The notes under the pieces are model-generated. The model saw only the letters and a program-made list of their open reading frames with translations, did not search any database and had not been told where the DNA came from. This document shows positions 26,678 through 39,400 of a DNA stretch of 64,000 bases, in pieces (positions within the stretch are counted from its first letter, which is position 1; each line of letters begins with the position of its first letter). The DNA comes from Nocardioides rotundus (GTDB lineage Bacteria > Actinomycetota > Actinomycetes > Propionibacteriales > Nocardioidaceae): positions 3,487,001-3,551,000 of the forward strand of contig NZ_CP082922.1 of the NCBI RefSeq assembly GCF_019931675.1, written 5' to 3'. Position numbers and translations under genes: made by a program.

Positions 26678-26711
26678 GAAGCTCCCGGATCCCTCAGGGT
26701 CCGGGAGCTTC
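26678..26711 (+). terminator. Hairpin terminator after tRNA-Pro
   Basis: A perfect 12-bp stem, GAAGCTCCCGGA paired with TCCGGGAGCTTC, with a 10-base loop. It starts 6 bases past the tRNA. No T-run follows, as is usual for high-GC actinobacteria. It ends 9 bases before the next gene, so it may also sit in that gene's leader. Confidence 0.8.
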
Positions 26712-26720
26712 GTCGTCCTC

Positions 26721-27500
26721 ATGGCAGACTTGCCCACCATGGCCGCCAAGGACTCGGGATCGGACCCGGGAGCGAAGAAGGAGCCCTCGCTCGAGCTGCC
26801 CTCCTTCCGCCTCGGTCGCAAGAAGAAGCCCCAGCCCGCCGAGTCGGCGCCAGTTCACCCCGACGCGGCGCCAGTTGACGCCGTACCCCCCGCTCCTGAG
26901 CCGGAGCCGGAGCCCTCGCCCGTCACGTCACAACGTCATACGGAGCGGAGCAGCGGTTCCTCGGAGCGTATGACGTCCGAGACCGAGCGCGGCGAGACCG
27001 AGGTCCTCCCGGCTACCGAGCGCCGAGAGGCGCCGCGGTCGACCGTCGAGGCGGACCACGCGGACGGGGCGGACCAGGCGCCGCCGAAGAAGACGCCGAA
27101 GAAGCAGCGCCCACGCCCGGCGCTGCCCACCGTCTCCGGACGGGTCGCGGCCGCAGTGACCGGCCTGGCGGTCGGCGTGCTCGCCGTACTGCTGACCTGG
27201 CTGGCTCAGCAGGGCTGCGACCTGGCGTTGGGTACGTCGTCCTGCGGCAAGCCCGGCTTCTTCGCGCTGGCCGCGATCCTGGTGATCGCGGTGCTCGCCG
27301 GGGCAGCACTGCTCCGCGCGTGGCGGGTCCGCGACGCCGGCAGCACCAGCCTGCTCGCTGTGGGACTGGTGACCGTCGTCGTGCTGGCGTTCCTCGTCGA
27401 GAGCCTCTTCGCGTGGTGGATCGTGATCGTGATCCCGCTGCTGTCGGTGGCGGCGTACGTCGCCTCCGAGGCCCTCACCTCGCGCTACAGCTCCGACTGA
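26721..27500 (+). CDS. Hypothetical membrane protein with disordered N-terminus
   Basis: Protein of 259 residues from ATG 26721 (ATG 26739 is the alternative). The first 140 residues are disordered, charged and proline-rich, and contain two seven-residue repeat units (ESAPVHP, DAAPVDA at 41-54) encoded by the 21-bp repeat. Four hydrophobic helices follow (about 148-170, 185-207, 215-232, 238-255). It resembles small actinobacterial membrane proteins with a variable cytoplasmic tail; function unknown. It stands alone between tRNA-Pro and the asd-lysC pair, converging on asd. Confidence 0.72.
   Translation: MADLPTMAAKDSGSDPGAKKEPSLELPSFRLGRKKKPQPAESAPVHPDAAPVDAVPPAPEPEPEPSPVTSQRHTERSSGSSERMTSETERGETEVLPATERREAPRSTVEADHADGADQAPPKKTPKKQRPRPALPTVSGRVAAAVTGLAVGVLAVLLTWLAQQGCDLALGTSSCGKPGFFALAAILVIAVLAGAALLRAWRVRDAGSTSLLAVGLVTVVVLAFLVESLFAWWIVIVIPLLSVAAYVASEALTSRYSSD
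26841..26882 (+). repeat. Two 21-bp repeats inside a membrane-protein gene
   Basis: Two adjacent 21-base units, GAGTCGGCGCCAGTTCACCC-type then GACGCGGCGCCAGTTGACGC-type, in frame and encoding ESAPVHP and DAAPVDA. This is the shortest array of the family in the window and the most diverged. Confidence 0.8.
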
Positions 27501-27510
27501 AGCCCGCCCG

Positions 27511-30505
<2,995 letters not shown>

Positions 30506-30509
<4 letters not shown>

Positions 30510-31102
30510 TGTGCCGCTCTCCTTCCGGCGAAGGCCCGCCCGAGAGTGACCTCGTCGGCGTACTCCAGGTCTCCGCCCACCGGCAGTCCACTCGCCAACC
30601 GGGTGACGCGCAAGCCCAGCGGGGTCAGCATCCGGGTGAGGTACGTCGCAGTGGCCTCGCCCTCGAGGTTGGGGTCGGTGGCCAGGATCACCTCGGTGAC
30701 CGTGCCGTCGGCGAGGCGGGTCATCAGCTCCTTGATGTGCAGCTGGTCGGGCCCGATCCCCTCGATCGGCGAGATCGCGCCGCCGAGCACGTGGTAGCGG
30801 CCGCGGAACTCGCGGGTCCGCTCGATCGCGACCACGTCCTTGTACTCCTCGACGACGCACAGCACCGAGCCGTCGCGACGCGGGTCGCGGCAGATGCGGC
30901 ACTGCTCCTCGGAGGAGACGTTGAAGCAGATGGAGCAGAACTTGACCTGGTTCTTGACCTCGATCAGCACGTCGGCGAGGCGACGTACGTCGGTCTGCTC
31001 GGCCTGCAGGAGGTGGAACGCGATCCGCTGGGCGCTCTTCGGCCCGACCCCGGGCAGTCGACCGAGCTCGTCGATGAGGTCCTGGACGACGCCTTCGTAC
31101 AC
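30506..31102 (-). CDS. recR: Recombination mediator RecR
   Basis: Protein of 198 residues: helix-hairpin-helix ([20 protein letters not shown]), C4 zinc finger with cysteines 56, 59, 68 and 71, Toprim domain ([15 protein letters not shown]…[20 protein letters not shown]) and a C-terminal Walker B-like end ([22 protein letters not shown]). It works with RecF/RecO to load RecA at gaps. Order dnaX, ybaB, recR is conserved widely in bacteria. It starts 9 bases after the ybaB stop. Confidence 0.97.
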
Positions 31103-31111
31103 CGGCCGGCC

Positions 31112-31471
31112 TCAGCCCAGTCCGGGCAACCCGCCGCCGCCCCCGGCGAGCGGGCCGAGCGTCTCCGCAGCCAGCTGGTCGGCGCGGGACTTGGCGTCGC
31201 GGTAGGCGGCCACCACCAGCTCGCCGAGCTCGGAGAGGCTCTCGGCGTCGCCGCCGTCGACGGTGCCGGGGCGGACGGTGACGTCGAGCAGCTCGCCGAC
31301 GCCGTTGACCTTGACGGTGACCGCCCCGCCGGCGACCTGGCCCTCGACCTCCTGCTGGTTCAGCTGGTCCTGCGCAGCCTCCAGCTGCTCCTGCATCTGC
31401 TGGGCCTGCTGCATCAGGGCGTTCATGTCGAAGCCGCCGCCACCGAGGGCGTCGAAGGGGTTCTGGCTCAT
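31112..31471 (-). CDS. YbaB/EbfC nucleoid-associated protein
   Basis: Protein of 119 residues with the central YbaB domain (MQQAQQMQEQLEAAQDQLNQQEVEGQVAGGAVTVKVNGVGELLDVTV) and glycine-rich ends. The N-terminal FDALGGGGFDMN and C-terminal GGGGGLPGLG are typical of actinobacterial members. It is a dimeric DNA-binding protein, located between dnaX and recR as usual. Confidence 0.94.
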   Translation of the reverse strand: MSQNPFDALGGGGFDMNALMQQAQQMQEQLEAAQDQLNQQEVEGQVAGGAVTVKVNGVGELLDVTVRPGTVDGGDAESLSELGELVVAAYRDAKSRADQLAAETLGPLAGGGGGLPGLG

Positions 31472-31527
31472 GGCTCCACTCTCTCAGGTCGATGGTCGGT
31501 ACGGCGCGCCGCGCGGCGCCGGGTCGC

Positions 31528-33717
31528 TCACTCGTGGGGGATCTCGTCGATCACCTTCGCGCCCAGGGTGCGCTCGAGGAGCGCGGCGCTGTCCACGCCG
31601 CCCGCGTCGGACTCCGGGTCGTCGGGGTCGACGTCCTGGTCGGGGTCGTAGGCCTCCTGCCGCTCGGGGCGGGTCGACCGGGCGGCGTAGCGCGGCTCGG
31701 GGGGCGGCGGGGCGTCCTCGGCGGGCGGAACCGGGTCGGGTACGGCGGCGCGAGCAACTGGCCCGTCCCGCCCGTCGTCCGGCGCCGGGGGCTCGGGCTC
31801 CTGCTGCCCGTCCGTCCCGGGTCGTCCGGCCGGGCCGGGCTCGTCCCGGACCGTCGGACCGACGGGCTGACCGGTCGGGGCGGCGGCGTCCGGCGGCCCC
31901 GGAGGCTGCGAACGGCCGGTGTCGCCGGGGCTGGAGCCCGGATCGACGATCGCCTCGATCCGCCAGTCCTGGCCGACCACGTCGATCGCGGCCTGGCGCA
32001 GCACCTCGTCGCCGCCGGACTTCACGAAGGACTCGCGCGGGCCGGTGGTGTCGAAGCCGATGGTGACCGCGTCGCCCTCCACCCCGACGACCTGGGCGTG
32101 CTGGGTGAGCAGCATCCAGACGAGCCGGCGCATGGTCTTGGTGGCGTCGACGATGTCCGGCCAGAGGCGACGTACCTCCACCAGGCTCAGGCCGCCCTCG
32201 CTCGCCTTCGCCGTCGACGCCCCGGCCGGGGCGGGCTGCTCGGGGGCGCTCTGTTGAGCGGACTGCGTGGCCGGGGCGTCCGGCGCGGGTGCCTGCTCGG
32301 GCTCCTGCTGGTCCCACGGAACCGGGGAGGGCGGTCCGCCGACCGGGCCGTCGCCCGGCGCCGCGGGGGCGGGCGGCCCGCCGACCGGAGGTTGCTGAGC
32401 CACCTGCGGACGGTCCTCCGGGATGGCTGGGCTACCTCCGGTGGCCGCGGGGGCAGCGGGCGCGGGGGCCGAGGGCGCAGGGGTCGTGGGCTGAGCGGCA
32501 GGAGCGGAAACCGGCGCAGCGCGCCCGCCGGCGCTCGGCGCGCCTCCGGTCACCCCGATCCGCTTCTCGAGGCGATCCAGCCGGGCGCCCACACCGTCGA
32601 CGGAGTCGTCAGCGCTCGGCAGCAGAACGCGGGCGCAGATCAGCTCGAGCAGCAGCCGGGGCGCGGTGGCGCCGCGCATCTCGGTCAGGCCGGTCGCGAC
32701 CAGGTCGGCCGCTCGGGAGAGCTCGCGCGAGCCGAAGCGGGCCGCCTGGGCGACCAGCCGCTCGCCCTGGTCCTCCGACACCTCGATCAGCCCGGTCGCG
32801 GGCGCGTCGGGCACGGCGTCGACGATCACCAGGTCCCGCAGGCGGCGCAGCAGGTCCTCGGTGAAGCGGCGCGGGTCCTGCCCGGTCTCGATCACCTTGT
32901 CGACCACACCGAACACCGCGCTGCCGTCACCGGCGGCGAAGGCGTCGACCACCTCGTCGAGCAGGGTGTCCGGGGTGAAGCCGAGCAGCCCGGTGGCCAG
33001 CTGGTGGGTGACCCCGTCGGGGCCGGATCCGCCGATCAGCTGGTCGAGCACCGACAGCGTGTCCCGGGCCGAGCCGGCCCCGGCGCGCACGACCAGCGGC
33101 AGCGCGGCGGGCTCGATCGCGACGCCCTCGGCCTCGCACAGCTCGGCCAGGTAGCTCGACAGCAGCCGCGGCGGGATCAGCCGGAACGGGTAGTGATGGG
33201 TCCGCGACCGGATGGTCGGGATCACCTTGTCCGGCTCGGTGGTGGCGAAGATGAAACGCAGGTGCGGCGGCGGCTCCTCGACCAGCTTGAGCAGCGCGTT
33301 GAACGCCTGCGGCGTCACCATGTGCGCCTCGTCGATGATGTAGACCTTGTAGCGGTCGCGCACCGGCGCGAAGAACGCCTTCTCCCGCAGGTCGCGGGCG
33401 TCGTCGACGCCGTTGTGGGACGCGGCGTCGATCTCGATCACGTCGATCGAGCCCGGGCCTCCGCGGGCCAGGTCGCGGCAACTGTCGCACTCGCCACACG
33501 GGTCGGCGACCGGCGCCTTGGCGCAGTTGAGCGTGCGCGCGAGGATCCGGGCGGAGGTGGTCTTGCCGCAACCGCGGGGGCCGGAGAACAGGTAGGCGTG
33601 GTTCACCCGGTTGTGCTCCAGCGCGGCCCGCAGGGGCGTGGTCACGTGCTCCTGCCCGATCACCTCGGCGAAGGTCTCGGGGCGGTAGCGGCGGTAGAGC
33701 GCGAGTGGTGAGTCCAC
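31528..33717 (-). CDS. dnaX: DNA polymerase III subunit gamma/tau
   Basis: Clamp-loader ATPase of 729 residues. Visible: YRRYRPETFAEVIGQEHV, Walker A SGPRGCGKTTSARILARTLNC, zinc finger C-x8-C-x2-C-x2-C around CAKAPVADPCGECDSC, Walker B YIIDEAHM and sensor SRTHHYPFRL. A proline/alanine-rich linker (about 430-590) and a tau-like C-terminal domain with a long acidic and proline-rich tail follow. GTG 33717 gives MDSPLALYRRYRPETF, the standard start; the frame extends upstream without homology. No obvious slippage site for a separate gamma protein was seen. Confidence 0.96.
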   Translation of the reverse strand: MDSPLALYRRYRPETFAEVIGQEHVTTPLRAALEHNRVNHAYLFSGPRGCGKTTSARILARTLNCAKAPVADPCGECDSCRDLARGGPGSIDVIEIDAASHNGVDDARDLREKAFFAPVRDRYKVYIIDEAHMVTPQAFNALLKLVEEPPPHLRFIFATTEPDKVIPTIRSRTHHYPFRLIPPRLLSSYLAELCEAEGVAIEPAALPLVVRAGAGSARDTLSVLDQLIGGSGPDGVTHQLATGLLGFTPDTLLDEVVDAFAAGDGSAVFGVVDKVIETGQDPRRFTEDLLRRLRDLVIVDAVPDAPATGLIEVSEDQGERLVAQAARFGSRELSRAADLVATGLTEMRGATAPRLLLELICARVLLPSADDSVDGVGARLDRLEKRIGVTGGAPSAGGRAAPVSAPAAQPTTPAPSAPAPAAPAATGGSPAIPEDRPQVAQQPPVGGPPAPAAPGDGPVGGPPSPVPWDQQEPEQAPAPDAPATQSAQQSAPEQPAPAGASTAKASEGGLSLVEVRRLWPDIVDATKTMRRLVWMLLTQHAQVVGVEGDAVTIGFDTTGPRESFVKSGGDEVLRQAAIDVVGQDWRIEAIVDPGSSPGDTGRSQPPGPPDAAAPTGQPVGPTVRDEPGPAGRPGTDGQQEPEPPAPDDGRDGPVARAAVPDPVPPAEDAPPPPEPRYAARSTRPERQEAYDPDQDVDPDDPESDAGGVDSAALLERTLGAKVIDEIPHE

Positions 33718-33798
33718 GTCGACGACCCTAGCCGCGGGCACCGACACCCGGTACCCGGCCGGTGGCCCTGTGGATCGCACCGAGCGCGGACATCGAAA

Positions 33799-33886
33799 GG
33801 CCCCCCGCGCACCCGACAGAGCTCACTTACCCTTGCTGCCTTCCGGCCCTGGGGGAGTTGGGCGAGATGTCGCCGCGCGGGGGGTT
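33799..33886 (-). ncRNA. ffs: Signal recognition particle RNA (4.5S, small bacterial type)
   Basis: On the minus strand the conserved domain IV apex reads GGGCCGGAAGGCAGCAAGGG, with the GGAA tetraloop and asymmetric loop that bind Ffh. Terminal strands GCGCGGGGGG (33875-33884) and CCCCCCGCGC (33801-33810) pair. Ends are estimated from pairing. It lies upstream of dnaX on the same strand, as scr does in Bacillus. Confidence 0.92.
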
Positions 33887-33941
33887 GGTAGAAGTCTAGG
33901 CGATTTCATCCGGCGCCCCCCAGTTGGGTACGCTCCTGCGC

Positions 33942-34029
33942 GGAGGATTCGCCTAGTGGCCTATGGCGCTCGCTTGGAAAGCGGGTTGGGTTAACGCCCT
34001 CGCGGGTTCGAATCCCGCATCCTCCGCCA
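33942..34029 (+). tRNA. tRNA-Ser (anticodon GGA)
   Basis: Class II tRNA: acceptor GGAGGAT pairs with ATCCTCC, anticodon loop TTGGAAA (GGA at 33976-33978), long variable arm, T-arm GGGTTCGAATCCC. Discriminator G is followed by an encoded CCA (34027-34029). It sits next to the type VII secretion locus. Confidence 0.96.
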
Positions 34030-34076
34030 CCTCGCGGCGTCGGCTTCGGCCGGCGCCGCGGTGCATTCCGGGATGG

Positions 34077-34265
34077 TCAGAACAGGTCCACGACGTACGG
34101 CGCCGCCGCGGCACCCGCCACCAGCAGCACGGCGAGCAGCAGGCCGATCGTCAGGGCCCGCCACGGCCGCGGGAGCCCGCGGTCGACGCTCCCGGTGACG
34201 AACGCGGTCACCAGGCGCCGTCGGTTGAACGCATACGCCTCGACCAGGTCGCGGTTGTCGGCCAT
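34077..34265 (-). CDS. EccB-like N-terminal stub (type VII secretion)
   Basis: A 62-residue protein: MADNRDLVEAYAFNRRRLVTAFVTGSVDRG, then one helix (ALTIGLLLAVLLVAGAAAAPYVV) and a stop two residues later. The cytoplasmic part resembles the N-terminus of EccB (pattern RDxLxAYxFxRRRLVxAF…PxRA). The large periplasmic domain of EccB is wholly absent: only 47 bases separate the stop from tRNA-Ser. ATG 34265 is 3 bases after the eccD stop, so it is in the operon. It could be a truncated pseudogene or a natural mini-EccB; the intact start, frame and stop favour function. Confidence 0.7.
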   Translation of the reverse strand: MADNRDLVEAYAFNRRRLVTAFVTGSVDRGLPRPWRALTIGLLLAVLLVAGAAAAPYVVDLF

Positions 34266-34268
34266 CGA

Positions 34269-35591
34269 CTATCGCCCCACCGCGTCGAGCAGCCCGGTCG
34301 CCACCGCCAGCACCGGGAGCAGCGCGACCAGCACCAGCGACTCCGCCAGATCGCCCCACCACCCACGCCGGACGCCGAGGCCCGGCGGAGCCAGCATCAA
34401 ACCGAGCACGACCAGGCCCGCGACCGCGAGGAGCCCGGCAACCACCGGCGACCATCCGGGCCGCTGCACCACCGCCGTCACGGCCATCACCGCCAGGCCG
34501 GCCACGCCGGACACCAGCCCGACCGCCAGCTGCGCGCCGGACGCATGGTGCCGGGTGCGCAACAGAAGGACGAGGCAGCACAGCACCCCGAGCACGGCTC
34601 CCCAGGCACCGAGCCCCACGGTCACCGGCAAGACGGCCAGCGCGAGCAGCCCGACCGTCGCCTGGGCGGCGAGCAGCACCTGGTCGGCCAGCAGGACCCC
34701 GGAGCGCAGCCCCGGCGCATCGACGGCGGGGGCCGGCGTGGACGTCACCCCGCGCCACGGCGGGTCGGGTCGCACCGCCGCCACGCTCAACGCCAGCCAG
34801 GGCAGCAGGCTGCCCGCGATCACGGCAGCCGTCATCACCGAGACGAGCACCACGTCGGGCCGGCCGACCGCGGGGAGGAGCAGGCCGGCGAGCGCGGTGA
34901 GCACCCCCAGCACGACGGGCGGTCCGGCCAGGACCCGACGCTCCGCCACGCCGGCCGCGCATGCCAGGCCGGCCGCAGCCGCCCCGATGCCCGCGCCGGT
35001 CAGGGACGACCCCAGCGCGCCCCCGCCGACGAGCAGGCCGGCGAGGGCGGCGTACCCCGTCGCGACCCACCCCACGATCGCCGCGGACCCCGGAGCCCTC
35101 CGCGCCCGGGAGAGCAGCCCGGCACCGCAGACGAGCACGACGGCCACCAGGCCCGCCACCAGGGCGGCCGGCTCCCCCACCCGCAGCAGGGCGATCCCCG
35201 CGAGCAGCAGGAGACCGCACCCCACCCCCAAGGCGGTACGGCGGCCCGCCGGGGGCCGCCAGGGCGGCAGCTCGGCCACCACGATCTCGGCGGTCGCGAG
35301 CGCCACGTCGTCGTGGCGCGGCTCCGCCCAGTCCGCCGACGCCAGCCGCACCCGCTCCCCCGCGACCACTCCTTGGTCGTGCAGCCCGAGGCCGGGGTCC
35401 AAGGCCGACCCGTCCGCCCGGAGCAGGCGGGCCTCCAGGGAGTCGTCGGCCGCGAGCCCCGCCGTACGCGCCAGCTCCGGCAGCAGCCGACCCACCGGCA
35501 CCCCGCCGGGCACCGCCAGGTCGTGACGGCCCCGCTCGGTGACCAGGGTCAGCCGCAGCGGACCGGTCACCCCCGAGACAACGGTGCTCAC
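34269..35591 (-). CDS. eccD: EccD-like type VII secretion membrane protein
   Basis: Protein of 440 residues with an N-terminal ubiquitin-like (YukD) domain (LRLTLVTERGRHDLAVPGGVPVGRLLPELARTAGL…) of about 95 residues, then about eleven hydrophobic helices. This is the layout of EccD, the membrane channel component of ESX/type VII systems. GTG 35591 overlaps the WXG100 stop by 4 bases. It lies in an operon with two WXG100 genes and the EccB-like stub, and is divergent from eccC across 36235-36428. Confidence 0.88.
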   Translation of the reverse strand: MSTVVSGVTGPLRLTLVTERGRHDLAVPGGVPVGRLLPELARTAGLAADDSLEARLLRADGSALDPGLGLHDQGVVAGERVRLASADWAEPRHDDVALATAEIVVAELPPWRPPAGRRTALGVGCGLLLLAGIALLRVGEPAALVAGLVAVVLVCGAGLLSRARRAPGSAAIVGWVATGYAALAGLLVGGGALGSSLTGAGIGAAAAGLACAAGVAERRVLAGPPVVLGVLTALAGLLLPAVGRPDVVLVSVMTAAVIAGSLLPWLALSVAAVRPDPPWRGVTSTPAPAVDAPGLRSGVLLADQVLLAAQATVGLLALAVLPVTVGLGAWGAVLGVLCCLVLLLRTRHHASGAQLAVGLVSGVAGLAVMAVTAVVQRPGWSPVVAGLLAVAGLVVLGLMLAPPGLGVRRGWWGDLAESLVLVALLPVLAVATGLLDAVGR

Positions 35592-35884
35592 AGGTCGAAG
35601 GCAGCCGCCCCGCGCTGGTCCGCGGCACGGTAGTCCTCGTTCGAGGCCGCGACGGTCCGGCCGGTGTCGGCCAGCAGCTGGACCATCTCCTGGATCGCGC
35701 CGTCCCAGGTCCGCTTGGCCCGCTCGTAGGCCTCCTGCGCGCGTCCGGTCCAGTCGCTGCGCAGCGGGCTCAGCTCGCCCTCGAGCCGGTCCAGCCGCTC
35801 GTCGATCTGCTGCACCGCGCGGTGCAGGTCCTGCGCGGCCAGGTCCAGGCCGCCGTGGTTGACGCGAAGTCCGTCCAGGGTCAT
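35588..35884 (-). CDS. WXG100 family secreted protein (ESAT-6-like)
   Basis: A 98-residue four-helix-hairpin protein: DLAAQDLHRAVQQIDERLDRLEGELSPLRSDWTGRAQEAYERAKRTWDGAIQEMVQLL. The W-T-G turn is central and an export signal-like YxxxD is absent in the tail (NEDYRAADQRG is the nearest). ATG 35884 has GGAAGG 8 bases upstream. It is probably a substrate or partner in a heterodimer with the next WXG100 protein. Confidence 0.9.
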   Translation of the reverse strand: MTLDGLRVNHGGLDLAAQDLHRAVQQIDERLDRLEGELSPLRSDWTGRAQEAYERAKRTWDGAIQEMVQLLADTGRTVAASNEDYRAADQRGAAAFDL

Positions 35885-35919
35885 GAGAGTCACCTTCCGT
35901 GTGTGGTCGGACCGCCGGC

Positions 35920-36234
35920 TCAGGCGAGCCGCGCGGCGTTGCGCTGGTAGTTGGCCATCTGGGTCTCGTCGGTCGCGACGTTGTCCTTCTCCGTCGCGAC
36001 CAGGGAGCGCTCGAAGCCGTCGAGGGCGCCGACGATCACCGCCTGCTTCTCCGTCCAGGCCCGGTGCAGCGCGAAGAACGCGGTGCCGCCCTGGCCCACC
36101 CACTGCCCCTGGAGTCCCTGGATCCGGCCCTCCAGATCGCGGGAGAGGCGGTCGAAGTCGCTGCGCGCGTCGGCGACCAGGGTCGCCGCTCGGCTCAGGG
36201 TGCCCTCGCCCTGTCCCATCTCTGCCGTGCTCAT
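35920..36234 (-). CDS. WXG100 family secreted protein (ESAT-6-like), second copy
   Basis: A 104-residue protein: LVADARSDFDRLSRDLEGRIQGLQGQWVGQGGTAFFALHRAWTEKQAVIVGALDGFERSL, with the W-V-G turn. It has AGGAGG 7 bases before ATG 36234. It is first gene of the minus-strand half of the type VII locus and is followed 35 bases later by the other WXG100 gene, suggesting an EsxA/EsxB-like pair. Confidence 0.9.
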   Translation of the reverse strand: MSTAEMGQGEGTLSRAATLVADARSDFDRLSRDLEGRIQGLQGQWVGQGGTAFFALHRAWTEKQAVIVGALDGFERSLVATEKDNVATDETQMANYQRNAARLA

Positions 36235-36428
36235 GGTTCGTCCTCCTTCACGTGAGCCGGCCGATCACCGGCGGCGGGGCGTCTGCCCGCGTCCTAGAAG
36301 CACACCCCACGAGACGGGGACATGGGCGGGGCACGGGCAATCTGTGGATAACCCGCGACGACGCGGAGTTCTCCACAGGCGCTCCCGACCCGGTGGCCCC
36401 GCACCGGCCGGGCTACCAGGCTGGAGCG

Positions 36429-39400
36429 GTGACGACCACCCCGAGCGCGACCGACAACGCGGAGCCGGCCCTCCCGGCCGGCGAGCTGACGCTGCGCCCG
36501 CCCCCGCGACTGGAGCGGGGCGAGGGTGCCGGCGCGGTCCTGGCCGGCGCCGTACCCATGATCGGCACCCTCGGCTCGATCCTGCTCGTGGCCAGCCTGG
36601 CCGGAGGCGGCAGCGACTCCTCCCTGCGCACCCGCAGCCTGCTGGCCGGCGGCGTCTTCCTCCTCGCGACCCTCGCCTACGTGCTGGTGCAGGTGGACCG
36701 GCAGCGCCGTCAACAGGCCCGCCAGCGGAGCACGGCCCGGGAGGACTACCTCCACCATCTCGCTTGCGTGCGCGCGAGCGCGCGGGCCGCCGCGGCCGCG
36801 CAGCGGCAGTCCCTCGTCTGGCACCACCCCGACCCCTCGCAGCTGGCGGTCCTGGCGGGCGACCCGGAGCGTCGCTGGCGGCGGGGGCCGGACCACTCCT
36901 GGTTCCTCCGTGCCCGCGTCGGCTGCCGCACCCAGCCTGCGACGGTGACGCTCACCCCTCCCGCCGAGGCCGACGACGCCCGGGCCGACCCGGCCGCCGC
37001 CGCGGCCCTGCACCGGCTGCTCGCGGTGCACGCCGAGCAGCCCGGTCTGCCCGCGAACCTGGACCTGCGGCGGTCCCGCGTCGAGGTCGCCGGTCCGCGT
37101 GAGCAGACCCGCGCCCTGGCCCGGGCCCTCCTCTGCCAAGCGGCCGTGGCCCACGCGCCGGAGCACCTGGCGGTCGCCGTGCACTGCACCGAGCCCGACC
37201 TGCCGCACTGGGACTGGGTGAAGTGGCTGCCGCACGCCACGAGCCCGCACGAGGCGGACGCCGCAGGCCCGCGCCGGCTGGTCGGCGCCGACCTCGCCGC
37301 GCTGACCGAGCTGGTGCCGGCGGGGCGACATCTCCTGGTGATCCACGACGGGACCGACCCGCCGACAGATCCCGGCGGGGACGCGACGCACCTGGTCCTC
37401 ACCGCCGCGACCAGGGAGCTCGCCATCGACGGCGAGGAGGGCACGCGTCCCGACCGGATGAGCCGGAGCGCCGCGGAGGCGGTGGCCCGCCGGCTGGCCC
37501 CCTGGGCCGCCGTACCGTCCGACCACGACAGTGCCGAGCGCCCCCTCACCGAACTGCTCGGTCTCGCCGACGTCGACGCCTGGAGTCCTGACACGCACTG
37601 GCGGCCACGACCGGGGCAGCAGCGACTGCGGGTGCCGATCGGTACCGCGACCGAGGGCGGGCCGCTCGAGCTGGACCTCAAGGAGGCGGCCCTCGGAGGC
37701 ATGGGCCCGCACGGGCTGCTGGTGGGGGCCACCGGGTCGGGCAAGTCCGAGCTGCTCCGCACCCTGGTGCTGGCGCTCGCGCTCACCCACTCCCCCGACG
37801 AGCTGAACCTGGTCCTCGTCGACTTCAAGGGCGGGGCGACCTTCGCCGACGCGGCCCGGCTGCCCCACACGTCCGCGCTGATCACCAACCTGTCCTCCGA
37901 GCTCAGCCTGGTGGACCGGATGGCCGACGCCCTCACCGGTGAGCTGCTGCGCCGCCAGGAGCTGCTGCGCGAGGCGGGCAACCACGCCTCGATCGAGGAC
38001 TACCGCCGGGCACGAGCCGAGGGGGCGGAGCTGCCCGCCCTCCCGTCGTTGTTCATCGTGGTCGACGAGTTCTCCGAGCTGCTGTCCGCGCAGCCGGAGC
38101 TGGTCGAGCTGTTCGTCGCGATCGGCCGGCTGGGCCGCTCGCTGGGGCTGCACCTGCTGTTGGCCTCCCAGCGGCTGGACGAGGGGCGACTGCGCGGGCT
38201 GGAGTCGCACCTGTCCTACCGGATCGGGCTGCGCACATTCAGCGCCGCGGAGTCCCGCGCGGTGCTCGGGGTGCCCGACGCGCACCGGCTGCGCAGCGTG
38301 CCCGGGCTGGGGTTCCTCCAGACCGACGCGGCCCGGCTGGTGCGGTTCCGCGCCGCCTTCGTCTCCGGGGCCGTCGCGCCCAGGGACTGCCCGGAGGAGC
38401 GCGCCTGGGCGGTGCCGTTCACCGTGCTCGCGGCCCCGCCGCCAGAGCCCGTGCCCGACGAGGGGGAGGGAGTACGTCGTCCCGCTCTGCTCCACGCCGC
38501 GATCGACGCGATGGCGGGTCTCGGCCCGGAGGCTCACCGGGTCTGGCTCCCACCCCTGGACACCCCGGACACCCTGGACGGGCTCCTGCGCAGCACCGGC
38601 CCGCTCGGCCGCCTCACGGTCCCGGTCGGGATCGTCGACCGACCGCGGGAGCAGCGCCGGGAGCCCCTCCTCGTCGACCTCTCCGGCGCGGCCGGCCATG
38701 TCGCCGTCGTCGGCGCCCCGCGCAGCGGCCGCAGCACCCTGCTACAGACCCTGATGGCGGGAATCGCCCTCACCCACGCCCCGGACGAGGCGACGTTCTA
38801 CGCCCTCGACCTCGGTGGCGGCGGGCTCGCCAGCCTCGCCGGGCTGCCGCACCTGGCCGGCGTGGCCGGCCGCACCGAGCCCGCCGTCGTGCGCCGGATC
38901 GTCGCCGAGGTCGCCGCCCTGCTGGAGCGCCGCGAGCGCGACGGCCGCGGGGCCGGTGGCGACGTGTTCCTCGTGGTGGACGGCTGGGTGACGCTCCGCG
39001 AGGAGCACCCCGACCTGGAGCAGCAGATCCACCGGTTGGCCGATCGGGGGTTGGCGTACGGCGTCCACCTGGTCGCCGCGGCCGGCCGCTGGAGCGACTT
39101 CCGCTCGGCGGTCCGCGACCTGTTCGGCACCCGGCTGGAGCTCCGGCTCGGGGACCCGGTCGACTCCGAGGTCGACCGCCGGCTGGCCGGCCGGGTGCCG
39201 GCGGACCGACCCGGTCGCGGGCTCCTCCCGGGCGGTCTGCACTACCTGACCGCGCTGCCACGCGTCGACGGCGATCCCCGCTCGGAGACGCTCGCCGCGG
39301 GCGTGGCCGACCTGACGGCTCGAGTCGCGCGGGCCTGGCCGGACCGGACGGCACCCCGGCTGCGGCTGCTGCCGGAGCGGGTGGATCGCGAGGCGCTGCC

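Noticed and set aside
26604..26720. Extension of the membrane-protein frame upstream through the tRNA-Pro
   Set aside because: It would translate a tRNA gene and a terminator hairpin; ATG 26721 or 26739 starts after them.
33942..34029. tRNA-Ser(GGA) as the attachment site of an island holding the type VII locus
   Set aside because: No integrase and no duplicate of the tRNA 3' end was found near 40-42 kb; the location may be coincidental.
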